Made by a program: the position numbers and the translations under genes | Notes under the pieces: generated by a model | Databases searched by the model: none | Told to the model about the DNA's origin: nothing | What the model saw: the letters and a program-made list of their open reading frames with translations, nothing else | In this document: positions 15,783-24,357 of the stretch, piece by piece | Numbering within the stretch: position 1 is the stretch's first letter | Layout: each line of letters opens with the position of its first letter | NCBI RefSeq assembly: GCF_027587375.1 | Contig: NZ_JAMXIC010000011.1 | Coordinates: 95,043 to 159,042, forward strand | Length of the DNA stretch: 64,000 bases | Direction of reading: 5' to 3' | Origin: Arthrobacter sp. B2a2-09 | GTDB taxonomy: Bacteria; Actinomycetota; Actinomycetes; Actinomycetales; Micrococcaceae

Positions 15783-17048
15783 ATGCGTCACAAGAAAGTC
15801 ATCACAGCCATCGGCGCGATAGCCGCCGTCGGCATCGCCCTCACAGGATGTTCCTCGAACGCTCCGGCGGCATCCAGCCCCGGGACGGTCACGGTCGCCC
15901 GGCTGTCCGGCTCGGACGACAAGTGGAAGGCAATCGCCGACAAGTTCCACGAACTCAACCCGAGCCTGACCGTCGAATACACGATCATCCCGACGGATAG
16001 CTACAACCAGCAGATGGGCACACGCCTCGCCGCAGGTACCGCCACGGACGTCCTGAACGTCTTCCCCGGCAGCGGCAACGCCACCGCGGTGCGGACCCTG
16101 GCCAAGAACGGCTATCTCGCGGACCTGTCCGGCGAAAGCTGGGCAGCCACCCAACCCGACTCCACCACCTCCGCAACCGCCTACCAGGGCAAGAGGTACA
16201 TGTTCACGGACGTGGCCACCGCCAACACCCTGGGCGGCGTCTACAACACCAAAGCCCTGCAGGACGCGGGCCTGAAGATCCCCACGACCTACTCCGAAGT
16301 CCTGGGGTTCTGCACCGCCGCGCAGAAGGCAGGCAAGGTCGCCTACGCTCTGGGCGCACAGACGCAGTGGGTCACTCAGCTGGTCACCTATGCGCTGGTC
16401 TCCACGGATGTCTACGCCAAGGACCCGGACTTCAACCAGAAGCAGCTCAACAAACAAACGACCTTCCAGGACAGCAACTGGCTCGACGCCATGACCAAGT
16501 ACAAGGAAATGTTCGACAAGGGCTGCTTCAACAAGGACGCCCTGGGGACCTCGGTGGACAACCAGACCGCCATGGTCGCTGACGGCCGGGCACTCGGAGC
16601 CATCCAGATCTCGACCATGGCCAACTCCATGAAGAAGGCCAACCCGGCGCTGAACATCGAGCTCGCACCGATCCCGGCCACCGACAACACAGCCGACACC
16701 CGCCTTGCCTTCGGACTGGGCGTGGGCTGGGGCGTCAATGCCAAGGCCAAGAACGCCGACGGAGCGAAAAAGTTCGTCGCATTCCTCGCGAGCAAGGACG
16801 GAAGCGCCATGAACGCCGACAAGTACGGTGTAGCCCCCAACGGCACGGTCGAGGCCAACGATATAAACAAGCTCGAGATCCCCTTCGTCAAGGACGGAAA
16901 GACGGCGTCGTTCCCGGACGTTGACTGGCCCTCACCCCAGGTCCAGAACCTGCACCTGACCGGCATTCAGGAAATGCTTGGCGGCAAGAAGACCCCAACG
17001 GAAGTCCTGACCTCGATGCAGGACGCCTTCACCGCAGCACTGAAGTAG
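15783..17048 (+). CDS. Extracellular sugar-binding lipoprotein (family 1)
   Basis: A 421-residue solute-binding protein. The lipoprotein signal MRHKKVITAIGAIAAVGIAL ends in a lipobox LTGC with the modified Cys23. The mature part has family-1 features (TVARLSGSDDKWKAIADKFH, LNPSLTVEYTIIPTD, YNTKALQDAGLKIPTTYSEV). AAGGGAG lies before the ATG at 15783. It binds oligosaccharides outside the cell for the two permeases encoded just upstream. A strong terminator follows the stop, so most transcription probably ends here and the following hydrolase genes may be expressed at a lower level. Confidence 0.95.
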   Translation: MRHKKVITAIGAIAAVGIALTGCSSNAPAASSPGTVTVARLSGSDDKWKAIADKFHELNPSLTVEYTIIPTDSYNQQMGTRLAAGTATDVLNVFPGSGNATAVRTLAKNGYLADLSGESWAATQPDSTTSATAYQGKRYMFTDVATANTLGGVYNTKALQDAGLKIPTTYSEVLGFCTAAQKAGKVAYALGAQTQWVTQLVTYALVSTDVYAKDPDFNQKQLNKQTTFQDSNWLDAMTKYKEMFDKGCFNKDALGTSVDNQTAMVADGRALGAIQISTMANSMKKANPALNIELAPIPATDNTADTRLAFGLGVGWGVNAKAKNADGAKKFVAFLASKDGSAMNADKYGVAPNGTVEANDINKLEIPFVKDGKTASFPDVDWPSPQVQNLHLTGIQEMLGGKKTPTEVLTSMQDAFTAALK

Positions 17049-17053
17049 AGCCA

Positions 17054-17100
17054 AAACGCGGGGGCGGCGTTCATCGTCGATGAACGCCGCCCCCGCGTTT
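17054..17100 (+). terminator. Strong terminator after the sugar-binding protein gene
   Basis: AAACGCGGGGGCGGCGTTCA pairs with TGAACGCCGCCCCCGCGTTT, a near-perfect 20-bp stem with a short loop. It lies 5 bp after the stop codon and ends in TTT. It could act as a partial terminator that favours high levels of binding protein over the glycosidases downstream. Confidence 0.85.
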
Positions 17101-17144
17101 CAACTGCTCCCTCCACCGACAACACCGTGATGAGTCTGTAGGCA

Positions 17145-19517
17145 ATGAAGAGTTTCGAATTGGTTCAAGTAGAGCACGGCATGGCAAGCCCGGATCTGGA
17201 TGGTCCCTGGTTCGGGCTTCCCGCGGAAGCCGCTGCACCCTGTGACGGTGTGGCCTCTTCCATGCGGTTTCGTGCCAAAATCCGCATCGACTCGGTCACT
17301 GAAGCCCCGGCCCTGCTGCGGATCACCGCAGACTCCCGCTACCGGCTGACCGTCAACGGCGATTTGATCGCCGCCGGGCCCGCAAAACCCTCCGGGGCAA
17401 CGTGGTTCGTCGACACGGTTGATGTCACCCCCAACCTTTCGCCTGGGGAGAACGTCATTGGAATCGACGTGTTGTCCTACTCGACCTCTGCTCTCGGGAA
17501 CGCCTCCATTCCACGCACGGGCAGGCCAGGCCTTCTGGTCAGGGGAACGATCGCGGATGTCGATCTGTCCACCCCAACGGCATGGAAGTGCGTGCCCTTA
17601 GCCGGACGTCATTTTCATCAGGGCCGCAACACGGTCTTCCTCGGTATTCAGGAAACTGTTGACGGCGAGGCGAGCGAGCATGACTGGACGGACCCCGAAT
17701 TCGACGATTCGACTTGGCACACTCCACTCCTAGACAGCCAGGAACCGTTCAGTACTGTTCCCCGGCCGACTCTCGCGAATCGGTCGATCCCGAATCTGAC
17801 GCTCGACCCTGTGCCAATCGCAGCCATCGCCACAACCTCGAACCCGGCAATCGATTGGGCCGCTCTCCTACGCGCGGAAGCCGTCGAGATTCCACCCGGC
17901 ACTGACGTCAGTGTCGATCTCGATGCCGGATCCCTGGTGACCGCATTCTTGGCAATAGCAGTCGAGGCCGGCCGCGGTGCACGTCTCGAAATCACTGCAG
18001 CCGAGTGCTATGAGCAACCCCCAACAGAGGTTCCTTGGCTGCGGCTCAAAGGTGACCGCTCGGATCACATTAACGGCGACTTGTACGGCGACCCGGACAG
18101 CTACACCCTCTCCGGCACCGGGACCCCGGAACGCCCCGAACGGTACTCCCCCTACTGGTTCAGAACCTTCCGATACCTTCGGCTCCGCATCACTACCACC
18201 GAGGCGGCCGTACGGGTCCATCCGCTGACCCTCACCCAAACCCACTACCCCCTGGAAATCAGCGGCTCCTTTTCCTCTTCATCCGATCGCGACCGGAGAC
18301 TTTGGGATGTCAGTGTCCGTACGCTGCTCAACTGCATGCATGAGACGTTCGAGGACTGTCCCTTCTACGAACAGCTCCAGTACGCCATGGACACCCGCTC
18401 GGAAGCGCTCTTCTCCCTGCACCTGTCCTCCGACGACCGCCTGATCAGACGGGCCATCGAAGACTTCGCCGCCTCAGGAGACCCCATGGGTCTGACTGAA
18501 AGCCGCTCGCCAAGCGTCGAACCGCAATTCATCCCCGGCTTCTCGCTCTACTGGATCAGGATGATTTCCGACCACGTCGACCATGTCGGCGATCCATCCT
18601 TCACCGAACGGTTTATTGGCAGGATAGACGCGGTGCTGGGGTACTTCGCTGACCGGCTCTCTCCCGACGGCTTCGTCATCTCTCCGGAAGATGACGGAGC
18701 GGTATGGAACTTTGTCGACTGGACAGATGCATGGCGCCAGTCCAGGGGCGTTCCGGAGCTCGGACCTCGCCGGGCCAACACCATCCTCACCTTCATGTAC
18801 ATCGCCGCCCTAAGGGTGGCAGGGTCCATCGCGCGATTCTGCGACAGGAAGGGGCTGTCCCAGGAATACCTCTCCCGGGCAGACGTCATCGCAGACCGCA
18901 TCATCTCCGGTCCGGCCTGGGACGAGGCGACGGGCTACTTCCGCGACACCGATCGTGGACGTCCCCAGAGCGTTCACGCCCAGGTATGGGCCGTGCTCTC
19001 GGGCGCGGTGGACGGCGCCGACGCTGCCGACCTTCTCCGCCGCGCGACGACCGACGCGGGCCTCGCCCCCTGCTCATACGCGACGACACTCGATCTCTTC
19101 GACGCGCTGCGCCGTGCAGGAGCCGACGACCGCATCGACTGGAAGCCATGGGAAGACATGCTGGAGATGAACCTCACCACCTGGGCCGAAGACAACGTCA
19201 GCCTCCGCAGCGACTGCCACGCGTGGGGAAGCGTGCCCCTACAGCATTTCCCCCGCTACATCCTCGGCGTCGGCCCTACATCGCCGGGATTCACAACCGC
19301 CACCATTGACCCTGCGCCAAGCAACCTCGACTGGGCCGAGGGCACCGTCCCCACCCCCTACGGGCCCATCACCGTGCATTGGACGCGCAAAAGCGGCAAC
19401 CAACGCACCGTGACGGCGACTGCCCCAAGTGCCGTGCGATTGAAGCCCGCCGATAAAGCCTTCGACATCGCCGAACATGTCGAAAGCCACCAACGGACAC
19501 TCACCTTCACGCTCTGA
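17145..19517 (+). CDS. Alpha-L-rhamnosidase, GH78 family (block A)
   Basis: A 790-residue cytoplasmic enzyme (no signal peptide). N-terminal beta-sandwich domains (about 1-370) include RITADSRYRLTVNGDLIAAG as in GH78 proteins. An (alpha/alpha)6 catalytic barrel follows (about 380-690), starting with FEDCPFYEQLQYAMDTR. In this motif Asp, Glu and Asp have the 5 and 7 residue spacing of the GH78 acidic cluster. A C-terminal beta domain ends the protein. The start is uncertain: the ATG at 17145 has a weak ribosome site and an ATG 12 codons later is possible. It removes rhamnose from imported oligosaccharides, as inferred from family and context. Confidence 0.85.
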   Translation: MKSFELVQVEHGMASPDLDGPWFGLPAEAAAPCDGVASSMRFRAKIRIDSVTEAPALLRITADSRYRLTVNGDLIAAGPAKPSGATWFVDTVDVTPNLSPGENVIGIDVLSYSTSALGNASIPRTGRPGLLVRGTIADVDLSTPTAWKCVPLAGRHFHQGRNTVFLGIQETVDGEASEHDWTDPEFDDSTWHTPLLDSQEPFSTVPRPTLANRSIPNLTLDPVPIAAIATTSNPAIDWAALLRAEAVEIPPGTDVSVDLDAGSLVTAFLAIAVEAGRGARLEITAAECYEQPPTEVPWLRLKGDRSDHINGDLYGDPDSYTLSGTGTPERPERYSPYWFRTFRYLRLRITTTEAAVRVHPLTLTQTHYPLEISGSFSSSSDRDRRLWDVSVRTLLNCMHETFEDCPFYEQLQYAMDTRSEALFSLHLSSDDRLIRRAIEDFAASGDPMGLTESRSPSVEPQFIPGFSLYWIRMISDHVDHVGDPSFTERFIGRIDAVLGYFADRLSPDGFVISPEDDGAVWNFVDWTDAWRQSRGVPELGPRRANTILTFMYIAALRVAGSIARFCDRKGLSQEYLSRADVIADRIISGPAWDEATGYFRDTDRGRPQSVHAQVWAVLSGAVDGADAADLLRRATTDAGLAPCSYATTLDLFDALRRAGADDRIDWKPWEDMLEMNLTTWAEDNVSLRSDCHAWGSVPLQHFPRYILGVGPTSPGFTTATIDPAPSNLDWAEGTVPTPYGPITVHWTRKSGNQRTVTATAPSAVRLKPADKAFDIAEHVESHQRTLTFTL

Positions 19518-19554
19518 CAACCTGCCGCGCAGCCCTCAAGAAACGAGAACCCAC

Positions 19555-21858
19555 ATGAACGCCCCGCAGAGCGAACTCCGCACCGCCCCGTACACCAACC
19601 CGGCACTGCCCATCCCCGAACGAGTCGAAGACCTCCTGAGCAGCATGACACTCGAGGAAAAAGTGGGACAGATGCTTCAGCTCGACGCCCGCGGCGACCT
19701 CGAGGACCTGGTGCTCGGAAAACTTGCAGGATCGCTCCTTCACGCCTCACCCGAACGCATCGTCGAAGCGCGCAAGCTCGTGCTGACCACCCGTTTGCAG
19801 ATCCCCCTGCTCATGGCCGATGACTGTATCCACGGACACTCGTTCTGGCCCGGAGCTACCATCTTTCCCACGCAGCTGGGCATGGCAAGCACCTGGGATC
19901 CGGCCCTGGTGGAACAAGGTGCCCGTGCCACCGCCGTCGAGGTCGCCTCCACCGGACTGCACTGGACGTTCTCGCCCGTGCTCTGCATCAGCCGTGACCT
20001 GCGGTGGGGCCGCGTCAATGAGACGTTCGGCGAAGACCCGCACCTCATCGGAGCCCTCGGAAAAGCGATGATCCGCGGATACCAAGGAGACGGACTCACG
20101 GACCCCACCGCCATCCTCGCCACCGCGAAGCACTTCGCCGGCTACTCCGAAACCCAAGGCGGCCGCGACGCCAGTGAAGCCGACATCAGCCGCCGGAAAC
20201 TACGCTCGTGGTTCCTTCCCCCGTTCCAGGAAGCAGTCGAAGCAGGGTGCCGCACGTTCATGCTCGGCTACCAGGCCATCGACGGCATTCCCGTGACGGC
20301 CAACAAGTGGCTGCTCAACGACGTCCTGAAAGAGGAGTGGGGATTCACCGGCACCCTGGTCACCGACTGGGACAACGTCGGCCGCATGGTCTGGGAACAG
20401 AAAGTCTGCGAAGACCACGTCCACGCCGCAACCGTCGCCGTCGAAGCGGGCAACGACCTGGTCATGACAACGCCACAGTTCTTCGAAGGAGCCCAGGAAG
20501 CCGTCAAGCGGGGTGATCTCGACGAGAGCCTCATCGACGACGCCGTCCGGCGTCTGCTCACCCTGAAATTCGAGCTCGGACTCTTCGAGGATCCGCGCAT
20601 CCCGGACGCGACCCAGCAGGCCAAAGTCATCGGCTCCGCAGAGCACGCCACCATCAACCTGGAAATGGCCCGCCGGTCCCTCGTCTTGCTCAGCAACGAC
20701 GGCACCCTCCCTCTCGACGGTGGCCTGAACGCTTCGGACACAGGCAGAGCCGAAGCAACCGGCGCCCCAATGACCATTGCGGTGATCGGCCCCAACGCAA
20801 ACGACCCCCATGCACAACTCGGCGACTGGGCCGGCGCTTCCGGACAAATAAATTGGCTTCCCGACGGTCACCCACGGCACCTGACTTCAACCGTCCTCGA
20901 TGGATTCCGTGCCGTCGCACCGGCGAACTGGACGGTCACCCACGCCAGAGGAGCCAACATCGGGCACCTGGTGCCGGACCCCGCCGGAGCCACGTACGCC
21001 GACGGGCAGCCACGGCCACCAATGTTCCTCGCGGCAGGCACGGACGAGGCCATGCTCCAGGACGCCGTCAACACCGCCCGGAACGCCGACTACGTCGTCG
21101 CCGTCATCGGTGACACCGTAGCCCTGGCCGGCGAAACCAAATCAACAGCGACACTCGAACTCCAAGGCGGCCAGATCGAACTAGTCGAACGCCTCCTCGA
21201 AACCGGAGTCCCCGTCATCGTCGTCCTCATCCAGTCCAAACCCTCGGTCCTGCCCCAGGCCGTCCTGAACGCCGCCGCCATCATCGAAGCCTTCAACCCC
21301 GGCATGAAAGGCGGGCAAGCGGTCGCGGAACTCATCCTGGGACTGATCGAACCGACCGGTAGGCTGCCCATCTCCTTCGCACGCCACGCCGGCCAACTCC
21401 CGATCTACTACAACCAGATCCGCGGCCAACACGGAGACCGCTACGCAGACCTCTCACAGGACCCGCTCTTCGCATTCGGCGAAGGACTCAGCTACACGAC
21501 GGTCGATTACACCAACCTCCGCATCCTTTCGGAAAACATCACAGCGGACGGGCAAGTGCAGGCCACGGTCACGCTCACCAACACCGGAATCCGACCTGCC
21601 CTCGAGACAGTCCAGGTCTACGTTGCCGACATCGTGACAAGCGTGACCTGGGCAGAACGCGAACTGAAATCCTTCACCCAAGTCCAGATAATGCCCGGAC
21701 AGTCGGTGGAAGTGGACCTGTCCGTTCCCGCGCGGTCATGCTCCCTCGTGGATCAGCACGGCCACCGCATCGTCGAACCAGGAGCTTTCGACCTGCTCGT
21801 CGGCCGACACTCCCGCGACCCGCTGATACTCTCGGCACAATTCCGAATCACGGCCTAG
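19555..21858 (+). CDS. Beta-glucosidase-like GH3 glycosidase
   Basis: A 767-residue GH3 enzyme without a signal peptide. The TIM-barrel domain (about 15-330) has RWGRVNETFGEDPHLIG, the substrate-binding ATAKHFAGYSETQGGRD and the nucleophile Asp271 in TLVTDWDN. The second alpha/beta domain has AVIGPNAND and GVPVIVVLIQSKP. A fibronectin-III-like C-terminal domain ends the protein (VTLTNTGIRPALETVQVYVA). The ATG at 19555 is chosen; it lies 37 bp after the GH78 stop. It likely hydrolyses beta-glucosides or beta-xylosides left after rhamnose removal. Confidence 0.92.
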   Translation: MNAPQSELRTAPYTNPALPIPERVEDLLSSMTLEEKVGQMLQLDARGDLEDLVLGKLAGSLLHASPERIVEARKLVLTTRLQIPLLMADDCIHGHSFWPGATIFPTQLGMASTWDPALVEQGARATAVEVASTGLHWTFSPVLCISRDLRWGRVNETFGEDPHLIGALGKAMIRGYQGDGLTDPTAILATAKHFAGYSETQGGRDASEADISRRKLRSWFLPPFQEAVEAGCRTFMLGYQAIDGIPVTANKWLLNDVLKEEWGFTGTLVTDWDNVGRMVWEQKVCEDHVHAATVAVEAGNDLVMTTPQFFEGAQEAVKRGDLDESLIDDAVRRLLTLKFELGLFEDPRIPDATQQAKVIGSAEHATINLEMARRSLVLLSNDGTLPLDGGLNASDTGRAEATGAPMTIAVIGPNANDPHAQLGDWAGASGQINWLPDGHPRHLTSTVLDGFRAVAPANWTVTHARGANIGHLVPDPAGATYADGQPRPPMFLAAGTDEAMLQDAVNTARNADYVVAVIGDTVALAGETKSTATLELQGGQIELVERLLETGVPVIVVLIQSKPSVLPQAVLNAAAIIEAFNPGMKGGQAVAELILGLIEPTGRLPISFARHAGQLPIYYNQIRGQHGDRYADLSQDPLFAFGEGLSYTTVDYTNLRILSENITADGQVQATVTLTNTGIRPALETVQVYVADIVTSVTWAERELKSFTQVQIMPGQSVEVDLSVPARSCSLVDQHGHRIVEPGAFDLLVGRHSRDPLILSAQFRITA

Positions 21859-21890
21859 CCGCCGACCCATTCTTCAGAAGGAGCACGCCA

Positions 21891-22883
21891 ATGGCCTTGT
21901 TCGACCTGCCCGAGACTGAACTACGCAGGTACATGGGTTCCGGGACAGAACCTCCGGATTTCGACGCGTTCTGGCACCGGACCATCACGGAAGCCCGACA
22001 GTTCGACTGGACCCCCCAAATCACGCCCGTGGACACAAACCTCACCACGGTGGACGTCTTCGACATACGGTTCCCGGGTTTCGGAGGCCAATCGATAGCC
22101 GCCTGGCTCAGGGTTCCACACGGAGCCACCGAGCCCCTGCCCACGGTCGTGGAATTCGTCGGGTACGGCGGAGGCCGGGGATACCCCGAGGAGTCATTAC
22201 TCTGGGCATCCAGCGGATTCGCGCACTTCCAAATGGACACGCGAGGACAGGGATCCGTGTGGTCAGTCGGCAACACCGGCGACGAGGGAACCACCGGCCC
22301 CGCACACCCAGGTGTCATGACACGAGGCATTCTCGATCGCGAGGACTACTACTACCGGCGCCTCATAACTGACGCCGTACGCGCCGTCGACGCAGCGCGG
22401 ACACTTCCTCAGGTCGATCCTGCCCGCGTCAGCATCGCTGGCCATAGCCAGGGAGGTGGTCTCGCTCTGGCTGTGGCGGGACTCGTTCCCGATGTCGCCG
22501 CAACCGCAGCACTAGTGCCCTTCCTCTGCGATTTCTCCCGTGCAATTCATATCACCGACCAACAGCCATACTCCGAAGTTGCTAGCTTCCTCAAGGTTCA
22601 CCGCGATTCCGTTATGACAGTAATGAACACCTTGGCCAACTTCGACGCCGTGTTCTTCGTGCGCCGGGCCAGCGCCCCGCTTTACGTCTCGACCGCGTTG
22701 ATGGACATCACGTGTCCCCCCTCCACCGTGTACGCGGCATTCAACAACTACGCAACCCTGGACAAGCGGATTCAAGTGTGGCCCTTTAACGGCCACGAAG
22801 GCGGAGGAATCATCGACTGGCGGAACGCGGTATCCCACGTCCGTGTGCATGCTCGATTGGACCCGCGCGTAATCACCCATTAA
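21891..22883 (+). CDS. CE7-type acetyl esterase (acetylxylan esterase / cephalosporin-C deacetylase)
   Basis: A 330-residue alpha/beta hydrolase of carbohydrate-esterase family 7 (AXE1). MALFDLPETELRRYMGSGTE and PPDFDAFW are the family N-terminus. The nucleophile Ser is in AGHSQGGGLALA; the family Asp and His are in TALMDITCPPSTVYAAFN and NGHEGGG. AAGGAG lies before the ATG at 21891. It probably removes acetyl groups from the oligosaccharide so the glycosidases encoded upstream can act. A hairpin directly after the stop ends block A. Confidence 0.93.
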   Translation: MALFDLPETELRRYMGSGTEPPDFDAFWHRTITEARQFDWTPQITPVDTNLTTVDVFDIRFPGFGGQSIAAWLRVPHGATEPLPTVVEFVGYGGGRGYPEESLLWASSGFAHFQMDTRGQGSVWSVGNTGDEGTTGPAHPGVMTRGILDREDYYYRRLITDAVRAVDAARTLPQVDPARVSIAGHSQGGGLALAVAGLVPDVAATAALVPFLCDFSRAIHITDQQPYSEVASFLKVHRDSVMTVMNTLANFDAVFFVRRASAPLYVSTALMDITCPPSTVYAAFNNYATLDKRIQVWPFNGHEGGGIIDWRNAVSHVRVHARLDPRVITH

Positions 22884-22908
22884 GCGGAAGCGTTCCGGGG
22901 GCTTCCGC
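22884..22908 (+). terminator. Terminator after block A
   Basis: GCGGAAGC (22884-22891) pairs with GCTTCCGC (22901-22908), starting at the base after the esterase stop codon and followed by CTTATAT. The next 300 bases (22909-23227) hold no gene I can support. Confidence 0.65.
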
Positions 22909-23227
22909 CTTATATGTCCTGCGTGCTGGTCATAGACGCGTTCACAATTCATTTCCTGCGGTTCTGCAACCGGACCGACATTGACCCCAGCCGTGGACCG
23001 CTCAAGTCACCTAGTTGGCAGGGAGCAAAGGCTGGTCCAGACGTGGGCGGGTTGACGGAAGATCGATTATCTGGCGATTTTCAATTAGTGAGGGAAGCGG
23101 GGTCTAACGCCACCAGCTGCGGGGACATGGGGCGAACCTGTTGGCAAATGTGCGCCGCGGAAGACCGGTGACAGATTGCCCCGGAAGACGCATTCATGGG
23201 TCAGTTTCCGCTCCTGTGCTTGCGAGT

Positions 23228-23769
23228 TCACCTAGTCTGGGCTCGGACGAGGGACGGATCCCGGGAATCGATCATGCGTCGTCCCATGCCGCCGTCAACC
23301 CAGATCCAGAAGCAGAATTTGTCGGGCATGACCGCGTCCACGATGCCACTCAGGGCTTCTGGGCCCACGCGGAGGCTAAGGCGGATCCCTCGCTGCATTA
23401 TCTCCGAGTCTAGGCCCGAATTTTCCGGATCTGAGTAAGTGTGAGCGCCTACATCGTTGGCGCCGTCCAACGTGCCCTTCTTGGTGCCCGGGACAGGATT
23501 CGACACAGTTTCTCGCTTCGGATCAGGAACGCTCGACCTGGCCTCCGTAGTGCCCGGGGAGACGGACCGGGCTGAAAAGCCAGTTCTTGGATGACCCTCT
23601 GGACCCGCTTTTGGGTTCCCGCTGCGACTAAGTCCGGATAGTGGATGACATTAGAGACGGTAGCGACGGATACACCTGCCGCAAGCGCAACATCGCGCCT
23701 TCTCCGGCCCGGCACAGGAACCTGCCTCGGCTCAGCCTCAGGGCCACTGACGTTGTCCATCTGCTTCAC
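23228..23769 (-). pseudogene. Short LacI-HTH protein with a C-terminal FWIWxDGG-type domain, frameshifted
   Basis: The first part (GTG at 23769, good AGAAGAGA site) encodes a LacI-type HTH: RRDVALAAGVSVATVSNVIH then VAAGTQKRVQRVIQELAF. The second part, in another frame, encodes SVPDPKRETVSNPVPGTKKG then LDSEIMQRGIRLSLRVGPEA, ending FCFWIWVDGGMGRRMID. A single-base shift near 23540-23555 separates them. The same two-part plan, in one frame, is seen at 45570-46115. There is no effector-binding domain, so if functional it would be a DNA-binding protein with a small sensor or partner domain. Either a mutation or a sequence error could explain the shift. Confidence 0.65.
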
Positions 23770-23811
23770 GGCTGGTTTTTCTCTTCTCGTTCAACCGATT
23801 GATTCCCTGAC

Positions 23812-24333
23812 GTGCCCTCGATGGAGGACATTGCGGGCGAGGCGAGGGTCGGACGCAAAAGCCTGTACCGCCATTTCGCGAACAAAGCCGACTTGGTATG
23901 GGGCGGAATGGGGCCGGTCATAGCGGCCTCAGGTACCGCGTTCGAGTCAGCCCCGGCCCCGCCCATGTCCCGTCGCGAGACTTTGGACGGACTCCGCGAA
24001 GCTGTGCTTGCCGGCGTTGCCGCTCTCCCGGACCTCGGCGTCACCCGGGGCAGGCTTCGTCTGATCGCTGAGCACCCGGAGTTGATGAGCCGAAGCCAGG
24101 ATTTTTTGGGAACCCGTCGTGAGCAGACCCGCGCCTACCTCACAGCCCGGGGCATTCCCGAAGACACCGCACAGTACCTGTGCGCTGCCCTCATCGGAGC
24201 GACCTTCGAAGCCTGGCTGCGGTGGGCAACCAGCGAAGACTCCGATCCCACCCCCTACATTTGGGCAGCACTGGCAGTGCTGACCCTGGGTGACCTAGAC
24301 CTAGCCTTGCCAGTGTGGCGGGGCGCGGGCTGA
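23812..24333 (+). CDS. TetR-family regulator, N-terminally truncated
   Basis: A 173-residue protein starting at a GTG: SMEDIAGEARVGRKSLYRHF then ANKADLVWGG. This is the second half of a TetR HTH; the first helix (about 20-25 residues) is missing and an in-frame stop lies 9 bases upstream, at 23800-23802. The C-terminal part resembles the MftR-type ligand domain (LRWATSEDSDPTPYIWAAL). With half the DNA-binding domain absent it is probably non-functional. It converges on the end of the block B operon and is divergent from the frameshifted LacI-like gene, a spot where two damaged regulators lie back to back. Confidence 0.7.
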   Translation: MPSMEDIAGEARVGRKSLYRHFANKADLVWGGMGPVIAASGTAFESAPAPPMSRRETLDGLREAVLAGVAALPDLGVTRGRLRLIAEHPELMSRSQDFLGTRREQTRAYLTARGIPEDTAQYLCAALIGATFEAWLRWATSEDSDPTPYIWAALAVLTLGDLDLALPVWRGAG

Positions 24334-24357
24334 CTCGTTAGCCATTCCGGGGTGGTG

